In this document: positions 1-8,834 of the stretch, piece by piece | How positions within the stretch are numbered: the stretch's first letter is position 1 | Layout of the letters: every line of letters starts with the position of its first letter | Assembly (NCBI GenBank): GCA_035527975.1 | Contig: DATKZM010000088.1 | Location: 1 to 64,000 of the forward strand | DNA: 64,000 nt | Reading direction: 5' to 3' | Source of the DNA: DATKZM01 sp035527975 | GTDB taxonomy: Bacteria > Pseudomonadota > Alphaproteobacteria > JAPULJ01 | Translations under genes and position numbers: made by a program | Notes under the pieces: model-generated | Told to the model about the DNA's origin: nothing | What the model saw: only the letters and a program-made list of their open reading frames with translations | Database searches by the model: none

Positions 1-218
1 CATGTGCGGGGGTCTATCGTTCTCCCTCCCCCCTTGAGGGGGAGGGTTAGGGAGGGGGGTGCGACCAACGAGGGCACCCCACCAGGGGTGCCCGAGGCGA
101 ACGCCAAAGACCATAGCGTTTTGATAGTGCTCATTGAGCGCAGCCCAAGCTGCACTACACCCCCCACCCCGACCCTCCCCCTCAAGGGGGGAGGGAGAAC
201 GATAGACCCCCGCACATG
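1..218. repeat. Long inverted-repeat element touching the nupC start codon
   Basis: The first 47 bases of the window are the exact reverse complement of bases 172-218, so this is a palindromic element with arms of at least 47 bp; the left arm may extend beyond the window. The arms carry C-rich/G-rich cores around CCTTGAGGGGGAGGG. The roughly 120-bp centre contains its own small hairpin (GGGCACCCC/GGGGTGCCC). The right arm includes the ATG of the nucleoside transporter. A related element with the same core lies at 25800-25948. There is no coding capacity or transposase, so it resembles a MITE or REP-type element. Confidence 0.85.
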
Positions 219-1457
219 AACCCTCAGGGTCTCCTCGGCATCGCCGTGCTCATCGCGCTCGCCTGGGCACTGAGCGAGGATCGTGGCAAACCGCCGCTAC
301 GGCTCGTCGCGGGCGGCCTCGCGCTGCAAATTATCCTCGCCCTGATCCTGCTCAAACTGCCCGGCGTCAAGGACGCGGTGCTGGAGCTGAACGGCGTCGT
401 CCAGGCGCTCGACAAGGCGACCCGCGCCGGCACCGGCTTCGTCTTCGGCTATCTCGGCGGCGGCAAACCGCCCTTCGCCATTACCGAAGCCAAAGCCACC
501 TTCGTCCTCGCCTTCCAGGCGCTGCCGCTGATCCTGGTGATGAGCGCGCTCTCGGCGCTGCTCTTCCATTGGCGCATCCTGCCGGTCATCGTGAACGCTT
601 TTTCCTGGGCGCTTGGCCGCACGCTCGGCATCGGCGGCGCGCTCGGCGTTTCGGCGGCGGCCAACGTCTTCGTCGGCATGGTCGAGGCCCCGGTGCTGGT
701 GCGCCCCTACGTTGCGCGCATGAGCCGGGGCGAGCTCTTCGCGCTCATGGTCTGCGGCATGGCGACCATCGCCGGCACGGTGATGGTGCTCTATTCGATC
801 ATCCTCGGCGACACGATCCCGGGTGCGCTTGGCCATATCCTTTCGGCCTCGCTGATTAATGTCCCGGGCGCGCTGCTGATCGCCGGTCTGATGGTGCCGC
901 CGGGCGAGACGGCGACCGTGGGCGGCTTTGCGCCCGAGCGCGAGGCCAAATCCTCGATGGAGGCGATCGCCAACGGCACCACCCAGGGCATCCAGCTCGT
1001 CCTCAACGTCGCGGCGATGCTGATTGTGCTGGTGGCACTGGTCGCGCTGGCCAACATGATCCTCGGCCTCGTTCCCGATCTTGGCGGCGCCCCGCTGACG
1101 CTGGAACGCATCTTCGGCTGGGTCTTCGCGCCGCTGGCCTGGCTGATCGGCGTGCCCTGGGACGAGGCCGCCACCGCCGGCGCGCTGCTCGGCAAGAAGG
1201 TCGTCCTGAACGAGCTCTTGGCCTACGCCGACCTTGCCAAGCTCGACGCCGGCGCGCTGTCGGCGCGGGCGCGGCTCATCATGGTTTACGCGCTGTGCGG
1301 CTTTGCCAATCTCGGCAGCCTCGGCATCATGCTGGGCGGGCTCGGCACGCTGGTGCCCGAACGCCGCGCCGAGATCGTCGCGCTCGGCCTCAAGTCGCTG
1401 CTTGCCGGCCTCATGGCCACCGCGCTGACAGGGGCCATCGTCGGCCTTATGATCTGA
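216..1457 (+). CDS. nupC: Concentrative nucleoside transporter (CNT family, NupC-like)
   Basis: The 413-residue, strongly hydrophobic protein matches NupC-type CNT transporters in length and layout. Its N-terminus MNPQGLLGIAVLIALAW is typical of the family. The core segment around residues 148-160 (ANVFVGMVEAPVLV) matches the conserved CNT pore motif, and a late GFANLGSLGIMLGG stretch matches the C-terminal family signature. It should import nucleosides across the inner membrane with Na+ or H+. The ATG lies in the right arm of an inverted repeat and I see no Shine-Dalgarno upstream, so translation may be weak or rely on upstream transcription. Family assignment is strong; the exact substrate is not deducible. 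Confidence 0.93.
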   Translation: MNPQGLLGIAVLIALAWALSEDRGKPPLRLVAGGLALQIILALILLKLPGVKDAVLELNGVVQALDKATRAGTGFVFGYLGGGKPPFAITEAKATFVLAFQALPLILVMSALSALLFHWRILPVIVNAFSWALGRTLGIGGALGVSAAANVFVGMVEAPVLVRPYVARMSRGELFALMVCGMATIAGTVMVLYSIILGDTIPGALGHILSASLINVPGALLIAGLMVPPGETATVGGFAPEREAKSSMEAIANGTTQGIQLVLNVAAMLIVLVALVALANMILGLVPDLGGAPLTLERIFGWVFAPLAWLIGVPWDEAATAGALLGKKVVLNELLAYADLAKLDAGALSARARLIMVYALCGFANLGSLGIMLGGLGTLVPERRAEIVALGLKSLLAGLMATALTGAIVGLMI

Positions 1458-1533
1458 CACCGCGGGACTATCACTCTTCAGAATCGACGCGTATTCTGCC
1501 GCCAATGGCGGGAACTGAATCGATGAGGCAGTC

Positions 1534-2325
1534 ATGAACGCAAGCCGAAAGCTGCGCGCGCTGATCGACCTGAACGCGCCCCTATGGGCGGGCGAAGCCG
1601 AGGTCGTCCGCAGCTATTGGAGCTGGGAGGGACGCAGCCGCGAGACCGACCGCCAATGGCTGGCTTACCAATGCTTCAAGGAGATGTGGGGCTCCAGCGT
1701 CGGCTACGGCCGCGGCCTCTTCATGGAGCCGCTGAAGAAGCTCGAGGCCATGTTCCCCAAGATCGACACCGAATTCGACCGCCACGAGGTGCTCGACCTG
1801 GCCGAGACCCTGCATTCGGAATTCGCACATTACTGCGCCTTCGCCGATGCTTACGATGCCATGCGCGAGCCGGGCGAGCCCAAGCTTGTCCCTGGCGCGC
1901 TCGCAAGCTGGCCCGGCGACGACCGCCTCGGCGCGCTGCGTCACGAGCACCGCCAGCGCCACGGCGCGATCGGCTGGCGCGCCGGCCAGTTCACCGAGGG
2001 CGGATACTGCACTCTCTTCGCCGAGGGCATGAGGCTCAAAGGCAATGGCGGGCGCGACGAGCTGATCGCCGCTGCCTGCGCCCGCGTCTACGACGACGAG
2101 TTCGATCACATGCTGAAGGGCGTCATCGGCCTCGACGACGAAAGCCTCTCCGAGGCCGACTGGTCGCTCCTGGGCGAGCTTACAACGGCCCAGCTCAAGC
2201 TGCGTATCCGCATGCGCAACGAGCAGTTTGGCGGGCCACTCTTGGACGAGCGCATCGTGGCGATCGAGCGCGGCGAGATCGAGCCGCTGTCCTTCGACTG
2301 GGACCGTGCGAAGCTCGCGGCATGA
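1534..2325 (+). CDS. Ferritin-like (putative diiron) helical protein, unknown function
   Basis: This 263-aa soluble protein is rich in predicted helix. It carries two ExxH motifs (E96-x-x-H99 and E189-x-x-H192) with extra glutamates between and before them (E91, E155). That spacing is what ferritin-like diiron carboxylate proteins use to bind two metals. I do not recognise a named family. It starts at an ATG preceded by GAGG about 8 bases upstream. Its stop overlaps the next gene's start (ATGA), which implies translational coupling with the decarboxylase-like protein. An oxidase or oxygenase role is inference only. A TenA or haem-oxygenase-like helical fold is an alternative. Confidence 0.7.
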   Translation: MNASRKLRALIDLNAPLWAGEAEVVRSYWSWEGRSRETDRQWLAYQCFKEMWGSSVGYGRGLFMEPLKKLEAMFPKIDTEFDRHEVLDLAETLHSEFAHYCAFADAYDAMREPGEPKLVPGALASWPGDDRLGALRHEHRQRHGAIGWRAGQFTEGGYCTLFAEGMRLKGNGGRDELIAAACARVYDDEFDHMLKGVIGLDDESLSEADWSLLGELTTAQLKLRIRMRNEQFGGPLLDERIVAIERGEIEPLSFDWDRAKLAA

Positions 2326-3314
2326 GCGACCTTCCCGTCACCGTCGCCTGCTGGAACTACGACCGCACCCGCGCGCTGATGGATGGCCGCGTGCCCGTCG
2401 AGGGCTGCGATCCCCGGTTCATATCGCTGGGCCCCGAGGAGGTCTTCTTCCGCGCCTTTCGGCACGGCGAGTTCGACGTCTCCGAGCTTTCCTTCTCCAG
2501 CTATCTGATGGCGACCGCGCGCGGCAGCTGTCCTTACATCGCGATCCCGGTCTTCATATCGCGCGCCTTCCGTCACTCGGGCATCTACATCCGCACCGAC
2601 CGCGGCATCGAGGCGCCCGCCGACCTGAAGGGCCGCCTCGTCGGCGTGCCCGAATACCAGGTGACGGCCGCAGTCTGGATCCGCGGTGTGTTGCAGCACG
2701 AATACGGGCTCCGGCCAGCGGACGTCGAATGGCGCTCCGGCGGCATCGAGGACCCCGGCCGCCACGAAAAGCTGCCGATCGAGCTGCCCGACGATGTGAA
2801 GATCGAGGCGATCGCCGAGGGCAAGACGCTGTCGGCCATGCTCGAAGCCGGCGAGATCGACGCGCTCGTGAGCCCGCGTTCGCCCTCGTGCTTTGATCGC
2901 GGCGCCGCGCATGTCGCCCGCCTTTTCCCTGATTTCCGGACGCTCGAGCGCGCCTGGTTTGCGAAGACGCAAATCTTCCCGATCATGCATGTGATCGGCA
3001 TCCGCAAGGAACTGGCCGCGGCCGAGCCCTGGCTCGGCGCCAGCCTGATGAAAGCCTTCGAGGCCGCCAAGCGCCTTGCCTACGCCGACCTCCGCGAGGT
3101 CGCCGCCCTGAAGGCGACACTGCCCTGGGTCACCCAGGAATACGAGGAGACCGTGGCGCTGATGGGCACGGATTACTGGCCCTACGGCATCGCGGACAAC
3201 CGGCCGACGCTCGATGCGTTCCTAAAGTATCACCACGAACAGGGCCTCAGCCCCGCGCCGGCAATGCTCGACGAGATTTTTCTGCGCAGCGCCATGGAGA
3301 CGGTGAAGGTGTGA
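2322..3314 (+). CDS. 4,5-dihydroxyphthalate decarboxylase-like protein
   Basis: The 330-aa protein begins at the ATG that overlaps the preceding stop by 4 bp. It resembles Pht5/4,5-dihydroxyphthalate decarboxylase-like proteins, which adopt a periplasmic-binding-protein-type fold (also used by NMT1-like solute binders). Supporting segments are the N-terminal CWNYDRTRALMDGRV region, the VGVPEYQVTAAVWIRG hinge region, and a C-terminal WPYGI..NRPTLDAFL..H..QGL motif. No signal peptide is visible, so it is probably cytosolic. Tight coupling to a putative diiron protein suggests an aromatic-acid modification step, but the substrate is unknown and many homologues are not true phthalate decarboxylases. 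Confidence 0.8.
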   Translation: MSDLPVTVACWNYDRTRALMDGRVPVEGCDPRFISLGPEEVFFRAFRHGEFDVSELSFSSYLMATARGSCPYIAIPVFISRAFRHSGIYIRTDRGIEAPADLKGRLVGVPEYQVTAAVWIRGVLQHEYGLRPADVEWRSGGIEDPGRHEKLPIELPDDVKIEAIAEGKTLSAMLEAGEIDALVSPRSPSCFDRGAAHVARLFPDFRTLERAWFAKTQIFPIMHVIGIRKELAAAEPWLGASLMKAFEAAKRLAYADLREVAALKATLPWVTQEYEETVALMGTDYWPYGIADNRPTLDAFLKYHHEQGLSPAPAMLDEIFLRSAMETVKV

Positions 3315-3373
3315 TACGCACCCGGCCGCGTCCCCTCTCCCGCAAGCGGGAGAGGGAATCCCATGACGTCGAT

Positions 3374-3664
3374 CTAGAACAGCTTCACGTCCACCTTGCC
3401 GTCGGCGTCGTAGCAGACAACGCGCCGGCCGCCACTGCCGCGCAGCACGGCCGGGCCTTCGGCCGCCACCTGCGGGGTCATCGTATGGCACCAAACCATG
3501 CGTCCGGTATAAGCATCGACGCGCCACGCGCCCTCGCCCGCCGCCGTCCCGCCAGAAGCGATGGCGAAGCGATTGCCCCCTTCATGGGTCGTCGCCGTGC
3601 CGCTCAGCAAGACCGCGCCGGCCAGCAGGCCGGCCGCGATCACGATCGCCTTGGGATATGTCAT
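3374..3664 (-). CDS. Small exported protein of unknown function
   Basis: This 96-aa protein has a clear N-terminal signal peptide (MTYPKAIVIAAGLLAGAVLL, then SGTATT), so it is probably periplasmic. The mature part contains two cysteines (in MVWCHTM and VVCYDAD), which could form a disulfide. The motif WRVDAYTGRMVWC is seen in small secreted proteins that describe a residue-trimming or binding domain, but I do not recognise the family. The start was chosen because GGGGAGAA lies about 7 bases upstream of the ATG, while longer in-frame starts have none. It is convergent with the preceding operon and divergent from the aminotransferase. Confidence 0.7.
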   Translation of the reverse strand: MTYPKAIVIAAGLLAGAVLLSGTATTHEGGNRFAIASGGTAAGEGAWRVDAYTGRMVWCHTMTPQVAAEGPAVLRGSGGRRVVCYDADGKVDVKLF

Positions 3665-3912
3665 GGTCAGTTCTCCCCGATGGTGAAAGTCGTTACGTGA
3701 GGTACTCGCCGTTCTTGGTCTTGCCCGTTCCGGGTCGTATATGATCCCTCGCATCTTAGCCCGGCCGGGCGCGCGCGCGAGACCCTTCCCTGCCGCATTG
3801 CCGACTTGCCCGAACGGGCCCGGACCTGTAGGGGCTTGGCTGCGGCGCGTGCCGCAACGATAGGACCTTGGTTGCGGCAGGCGCCGCACCGATAAGACAG
3901 GGAAACCATCCC

Positions 3913-5100
3913 ATGACGCTCAGATACGGCCGCGAGTTCCTGGCCCTGCCCGGCCCGACCACGGTGCCTGACGAAGTGCTCGCGGCGATGCACCGCCCGG
4001 CGATCGACATCTATTCCGGCGAGATGATCGGCATCACCGACGCCTGCCTTGCCGATCTGCCGCGCATCTTTCGCACCGAAGGCCGTGTCTACATCTACGC
4101 CGCCAACGGTCATGGCGGCTGGGAGGCGGCGCTCACCAACACGCTGTCGCGCGGCGACAAGGTGCTGGCGCTGGAAAGCGGCCGCTTCGCGCTGATATGG
4201 GGCGAGTCGGCGAAGATGCTGGGGATCGAGGTCGAGGTGCTGCCTGGCGACGATATCAGCGCGGTCGATCCGGACGCGCTCGAGGCACGCCTGCGCGACG
4301 ACACCGACGGCGCGATCAAGGCGGTCCTCGCGGTCCAGATCGACACTTCCTCGGGCGTCGTCAACGATGTGCCGGCGCTGCGCCGGGCGATCGATGCCGC
4401 CGGACACGACGCGCTGTTGCTGGTCGACGCCATTGCCTCGCTCGGCACCATGCCGCTGGAAATGGACGAATGGGGGGTCGACGTCGTGGTAACGGGCTCG
4501 CAGAAGGGCCTGATGACGCCGCCGGGCCTCGCCTTCGTCGCCGCCGGCGAGAAGGCGCGCGCCGCGCACGAAACCGCCGATCTGCGCACCCGCTATTGGG
4601 ACTGGACCTTCCGCGAAGGCCCGCTGCACTACCAGAAATATTGCGGCACGCCGCCCGAGCACATGCTGTTCGCGCTGCGCAAGGCGCTCGACATTCTGCT
4701 CGAAGAAGGGCTCGACGCCGCCTTCGAGCGCCACCGCATCCTGGCCGGCGCCACCCACCGTGCGGTCGCGCGCTGGGCGGCGGGCGGATCACTCGCCTTC
4801 AACGTCGCCGATCCCGACCACCGCGCGGTCTCGGTCACAACCGTGCTGCTTACCGACGGCCGCGACCCCGCCGAACTGCTCGACTACTGCAACACGAAAT
4901 GCGGGGTGGTCCTGGGCATCGGCATCGGCGCGCTCGACGGCCGCGCCTTCCGCATCGCCCATATGGGCCATGTCAACGCGCCGATGCTGCTGGGCACACT
5001 GGGCGTCGTGGAGACGGCGCTCAAAGCCCTCGGCATCCCGCACGGCGCCGGCGGCGCGCAGGCCGCTATCGACTGGTTCGCGGAGCAGGTTCCCGGATAG
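3913..5100 (+). CDS. Class V aminotransferase (serine/alanine-glyoxylate aminotransferase type)
   Basis: This 395-aa PLP enzyme has an N-terminal PGPT..PDEVLAAM segment typical of serine- or alanine-glyoxylate aminotransferases. It also has LLVDAIASLGTMPLEMDEWGVDVV preceding the catalytic lysine in TGSQKGLMTPPGL, where K is the Schiff-base lysine. The C-terminal domain includes the GxGxGxxxGxxFRIAHMGH motif of this clade. It would move amino groups between serine, alanine or a sulfonate-type amino acid and glyoxylate or pyruvate. The start was chosen for CAGGGAAA upstream and for family length; a longer start at 3868 adds 15 unlikely residues. The true amino donor cannot be settled from sequence. 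Confidence 0.9.
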   Translation: MTLRYGREFLALPGPTTVPDEVLAAMHRPAIDIYSGEMIGITDACLADLPRIFRTEGRVYIYAANGHGGWEAALTNTLSRGDKVLALESGRFALIWGESAKMLGIEVEVLPGDDISAVDPDALEARLRDDTDGAIKAVLAVQIDTSSGVVNDVPALRRAIDAAGHDALLLVDAIASLGTMPLEMDEWGVDVVVTGSQKGLMTPPGLAFVAAGEKARAAHETADLRTRYWDWTFREGPLHYQKYCGTPPEHMLFALRKALDILLEEGLDAAFERHRILAGATHRAVARWAAGGSLAFNVADPDHRAVSVTTVLLTDGRDPAELLDYCNTKCGVVLGIGIGALDGRAFRIAHMGHVNAPMLLGTLGVVETALKALGIPHGAGGAQAAIDWFAEQVPG

Positions 5101-5442
5101 GCCCCGGCGCACCCTTCGAGGCGCGTGCTTGAAGCACGCACACCTCGGGATGAGCCTCCGGTTTTTCCAGTTTCCAATTGCTCATCCTGAGGGTCTGACC
5201 GGAAATGAATGCAGTGATTGCAACCGGTTACGTTGAGCTGGATACTCTCTTCGCGTCATTCCCGCGAAAGCGGGAATCCAGAAGACCCCAAGAAGTCTGG
5301 ACTCCCGCTTGCGCGGGAGTGACGGGCGGGTTTCGTCGGCAGGCCGTGACTATTTGATATGCCAGCATTCATTCCCGGCCAGGCTCTGAGGAGCCCCGAA
5401 GGGGCGCCTCGAAGGATGGATGACGGGCCCCCGCCGCGTCGC
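5101..5442. repeat. Composite of short palindromic repeats
   Basis: No gene is seen here. The gap holds a CCTTCGAGG...CTCATCCTGAGG repeat (5113-5200) and a stretch with GGAAATGAATGCAGTGATTG that recurs inverted near 46310-46345. It then has a paired hairpin element at 5252-5324 (TCATTCCCGCG arms with an inner CCAGA/TCTGG pair), and a GCCAGCATTCATTCCCGGCC stretch recurring near 33115-33145 and 46150-46170. The ends of two converging genes flank it, so it may also act as a bidirectional terminator. Confidence 0.75.
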
Positions 5443-8400
5443 CTACTCCGCCGGGGCCGGCGCCGGATCGCCCGTGCCGTCGCCCTTGGCCGGGGCCTTG
5501 CCGCGCGCCGGCCGCGCCACGACGCTGCCGATGATGGAAAGCAGCGGCGGGATGATCAGCAGCGTCAGGATCGCCGACAGCAGCAGCCCGCCCAGCACCA
5601 CTGAGCCGAGGCCGCGATAGAGTTCGGAGCCGGCGCCGGGGAAGATCACCAGCGGCGTCATGCCGCAGACGCTGGTCAGCGTCGACATGAAGATCGGCCG
5701 GATCCGGTTGCGTGTCGCCTCCAGGATCGCATCGCCCACTTCCATCGCCTCTTCGCGGACATGCAGCAGCGTCTGGTGAACCAGCAGGATGGCGTTGTTC
5801 ACCACCGTGCCGATCAGGATCACGAAGCCGAGCAACGTCAGCATGTCGAGCGACTGGCGCGTGAAGATGTTGAGCACCGCCAGTCCGAGCACGCCGCCCG
5901 CGGTCGCCAGCGGCACCGAGAAGATGATGATGAAGGGGAAGACGAAGCTCTCGAAGAGCACCGCCATCACCAGATAGACGATCACCACCGCGAGGATGAG
6001 CTGCCACACCATCGCGTTCCAGGTCTTGGTCAGCTGGTCGGCCTCGCCCGACAGGCCCATCGTCACGCCGGGCGGCAGCCCCTGCTTTTTCAAGGTGGCG
6101 ATCACCTTATTGCGCAGAATATCCATCGCCGTTTCCAGCGGGATGTTCGGCGACGGACTGATCTCGAGCGTCACGGTGCGGGTGCGCTCCAGATGGCGGA
6201 TCTCGACCGCGCCCGCGGTCAGCTTCACCTCCGCCAGCGAGCGCACCGGCACGATGGTGCCCGAGCTGGTGACGACGGGAATGTCGCCGATGCCCTGGAT
6301 GCGCTTGATCTTGCTTTCCGGGCCCATCAGCGTCAGGTCCATGCGCCGCCCGCCGACGGTGATCTCGACCACACGCAAGCCTTGATTGTAGGTATCGACC
6401 GTGTCGGTCAGCTCGCGCGCGGTGACGCCGGCATCGGCCAGGCGCACCCGGTTGGGCAGCACGCGCAATTCCGGTGAGCCGAGCTCGAGCCCCGGCCGCG
6501 GCCGGAACTGGTTGCCCTGGTTGCGCGGCAGGAATTGGTTGGCGAGGATGAAGGCGCGCAAGGCCACCTGCAGGTTGCGCTCCAGATTGGGACCGGCGAT
6601 GTCGAGGTTGATGACACGCCCGCCGCCGATCGAACGGCCGAATAGCGAGGGCTGGAACACGCGTGCGAAGGTGCCCGGATCGCGCCGCATTTCCGCGCGG
6701 ATCACCGGGATCAGCTCGCGCGCCCGGCTCTCGTCGACGGCCGAGGCGCCGATAAATGTCAGCGCGTCACGTGCTACGAAGAAGAACCGCGCCATCTTCG
6801 GCGGCTCCCCGGGTTTGGATTTCGGTCCCGTGACCTGCGCCCAGTGCTTGCGCATCGAGTTTTCGATGTTCCGCGCAGTCTCGGTCGTCGTCGGCAGATT
6901 GTAGCCTGGAGGCGGCAAGGCGATCGCGATCACCAGATTACGGTTGCCGGTCGGCAGGTATTCGAGTTTGGGCAGCAGCAGCCAGGTCGCCGTGCCCGCC
7001 GTGCCGCAGACCACCGCGACCACCAGAAATGCGATCGCCCGGTTGCCGATCACTGCGCGGGTAAAGGCGAGCACCACGCGCACGAACAGCTCGGCGAGAT
7101 CGTCGATGATCGGCAGGCGCAGGCGCTTGACGCCGTTCGCGACAGCCGCGCCCGCCTTCTTCGCACCGCCATCGATGGCGCCTTTGGGATCGATGGTCTT
7201 TTCAGCCACGGTCCGGCCGAGCAGCCGGTTGGCGAGCGCCGGGATCAGCGTCACCGCGACGACCAGCGACAACAGTACCGCGACCGAGATCGCCACCGCG
7301 ATGTCGCGGAAGAGCTGACCGACCTCGAGTTCGAGAATGAGGATCGGGATGAACACCATCACGGTCGTCAGCGCGGAGACCAGCACCGCCCCCCAGACCT
7401 GGCGCGCGCCCTCATACGCCGCGTCGAACCGGCTGAGGCCGCGCTCGCGCAATCGGAAGATGTTCTCCAGCACGACGATGGCCGCGTCGACCACCATGCC
7501 GACCGCAAAGGCGATGCCGGCGAGCGAGATCACGTTGACCGAGCGCCCCAGCGCCGCCATGGCGACGAACGAGCCGATGACCGAAACCGGGATCGCCAGC
7601 GTCACCACCAGCGTTGCGCGGCCCGAACGCAGGAAGAGCAGCAGGATCAGCGCCGCCAGCGTGCCGCCGACGAAGATGTTCTGCTGCACCAGCGATATGG
7701 CGGAGTTGATGTAGACGGTCTCGTCGAAAACCTGGACCGCCACCAGCCCCCGCGGCTTCAGCACGTTTTCATTGATCTCTTTCAGGGTCGACTTGATGCC
7801 GCGCATCACCTCGATGACGTTGGCGCCGGTCGTCCGCAGCACATTGAAGACCACCGCCGGCTCGCCATTGGCGCGGATCGTCGCGGTCGGCACCTTGTAG
7901 CCGAAGGCCACTGTGGCGATGTCGCCCACGGTGACCCGCGAGACGCGGCCGGTCGCCTTGTCCTCGACGCTGCGCAGCAATACCGCGCGCACGGCATTGG
8001 TCGTGCGCAATTCGCCTTCGGTGCGCACCAGGTAGCTGCGCTTGCCCTCTTCGACATTCCCCGCCGAGCCAAACGCATTCGCGCGCCTCAGCGCATCGAC
8101 GATCGCCGAAACGGTGAGGCCGTAGCGCGCCATCTTCTGCGGTTCCACGATCACCCGCAGCTCGCGCTCGCTGCCGCCGAAGAAGTTGGTGCCCGAAACG
8201 CCGTTCACCCGCTCCATGCGGTCGATGACGTTGTCCTCGACGAAGTCGCCATAGGTATGGATCGGGCGCGTGTTGTCCTTCAGCCGGCGTATGTAGAACC
8301 AGGCGATCGGGTTGTCGTCGGAGCCCTGGGTCTGGATCTGCGGCTGCTGGACCTCGGCCGGATAGCCGGTCACCCGCTGTAGGCGGTTGGAGACCAGGAT

Positions 8401-8715
8401 CAGCGCGCGGTCGATGTTCTGCCCGACCAGGAATTCGAGCGTGACCGTCGAGCGCCCTGACTCCGCCGAGCTGGTGATCTGCTCCACGCCTTCCAGGCCG
8501 CGCAGCGCGTCCTCCTGGCGGTTGATGATCTCGCGCTCGATCTCGGCCGGCGAGGCGCCGAACCAGACGGTACCGATCGTCAGGGTCGGCTTGCGGACGT
8601 CGGGGATGAGCTGGATCGGAATGGTCTGCAGCGCCACGAAGCCGAACACCAGCACCATGATCACCACCGAGACCACGGCGACGGGGCGCTCCAGCGATGC
8701 CCGGATCAGGTTCAT
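5443..8715 (-). CDS. RND-family efflux transporter, inner-membrane pump subunit
   Basis: This 1090-aa protein is a typical AcrB/MdtB-type RND pump: an N-terminal transmembrane helix, two large periplasmic porter loops, and two six-helix bundles. The start MNLIRASLERPVAVVS and the IQLIPDVRKPTLTI segment fit HAE-1/heavy-metal-like alphaproteobacterial pumps. TM4 carries the proton-relay motif GMVVDAAIVVLENIFR near residue 405. The C-terminus is Pro/Ala-rich (GDGTGDPAPAPAE). It uses the proton gradient to expel compounds to an outer-membrane channel, and no TolC-like gene is present nearby. The adaptor gene lies upstream on the same strand, separated by a perfect 28-bp hairpin. Substrate is unknown. 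Confidence 0.95.
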   Translation of the reverse strand: MNLIRASLERPVAVVSVVIMVLVFGFVALQTIPIQLIPDVRKPTLTIGTVWFGASPAEIEREIINRQEDALRGLEGVEQITSSAESGRSTVTLEFLVGQNIDRALILVSNRLQRVTGYPAEVQQPQIQTQGSDDNPIAWFYIRRLKDNTRPIHTYGDFVEDNVIDRMERVNGVSGTNFFGGSERELRVIVEPQKMARYGLTVSAIVDALRRANAFGSAGNVEEGKRSYLVRTEGELRTTNAVRAVLLRSVEDKATGRVSRVTVGDIATVAFGYKVPTATIRANGEPAVVFNVLRTTGANVIEVMRGIKSTLKEINENVLKPRGLVAVQVFDETVYINSAISLVQQNIFVGGTLAALILLLFLRSGRATLVVTLAIPVSVIGSFVAMAALGRSVNVISLAGIAFAVGMVVDAAIVVLENIFRLRERGLSRFDAAYEGARQVWGAVLVSALTTVMVFIPILILELEVGQLFRDIAVAISVAVLLSLVVAVTLIPALANRLLGRTVAEKTIDPKGAIDGGAKKAGAAVANGVKRLRLPIIDDLAELFVRVVLAFTRAVIGNRAIAFLVVAVVCGTAGTATWLLLPKLEYLPTGNRNLVIAIALPPPGYNLPTTTETARNIENSMRKHWAQVTGPKSKPGEPPKMARFFFVARDALTFIGASAVDESRARELIPVIRAEMRRDPGTFARVFQPSLFGRSIGGGRVINLDIAGPNLERNLQVALRAFILANQFLPRNQGNQFRPRPGLELGSPELRVLPNRVRLADAGVTARELTDTVDTYNQGLRVVEITVGGRRMDLTLMGPESKIKRIQGIGDIPVVTSSGTIVPVRSLAEVKLTAGAVEIRHLERTRTVTLEISPSPNIPLETAMDILRNKVIATLKKQGLPPGVTMGLSGEADQLTKTWNAMVWQLILAVVIVYLVMAVLFESFVFPFIIIFSVPLATAGGVLGLAVLNIFTRQSLDMLTLLGFVILIGTVVNNAILLVHQTLLHVREEAMEVGDAILEATRNRIRPIFMSTLTSVCGMTPLVIFPGAGSELYRGLGSVVLGGLLLSAILTLLIIPPLLSIIGSVVARPARGKAPAKGDGTGDPAPAPAE

Positions 8716-8740
8716 TTGGACATACGTCCGTTAAGTCGGT

Positions 8741-8812
8741 CCGGCCCACTCCCCCACCCGGCCGCCCATGAGCTTACGATTCCGTGGGCGGCCGGGTGGG
8801 GGAGTGGGCCGG
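8741..8812. repeat. Perfect 28-bp stem palindrome between adaptor and pump genes
   Basis: Bases 8741-8768 are the exact reverse complement of 8785-8812, with a 16-nt loop. The stem core is CACTCCCCCACCCGGCCG. It sits in the 119-bp gap between the RND adaptor and pump genes, inside what should be one transcript. No T-run follows on the minus strand, so it is probably not a simple terminator. It could stabilise the upstream mRNA, attenuate the pump gene, or simply be an inserted palindrome. Confidence 0.8.
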
Positions 8813-8834
8813 CGCCGCGGTGACAATTCATTTT

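Noticed and set aside
1..218. Insertion sequence
   Set aside because: No transposase gene and no target-site duplication can be judged; treated as a palindromic repeat.
297..1535. Long minus-strand ORF (412 aa) antisense to nupC
   Set aside because: Arg/Gln/His-rich composition typical of a shadow frame in high-GC DNA; the plus-strand NupC is clear.
6844..8382. 512-aa plus-strand ORF over the RND pump
   Set aside because: Shadow of the pump; residues D/R/H/Q dominate with no domain.
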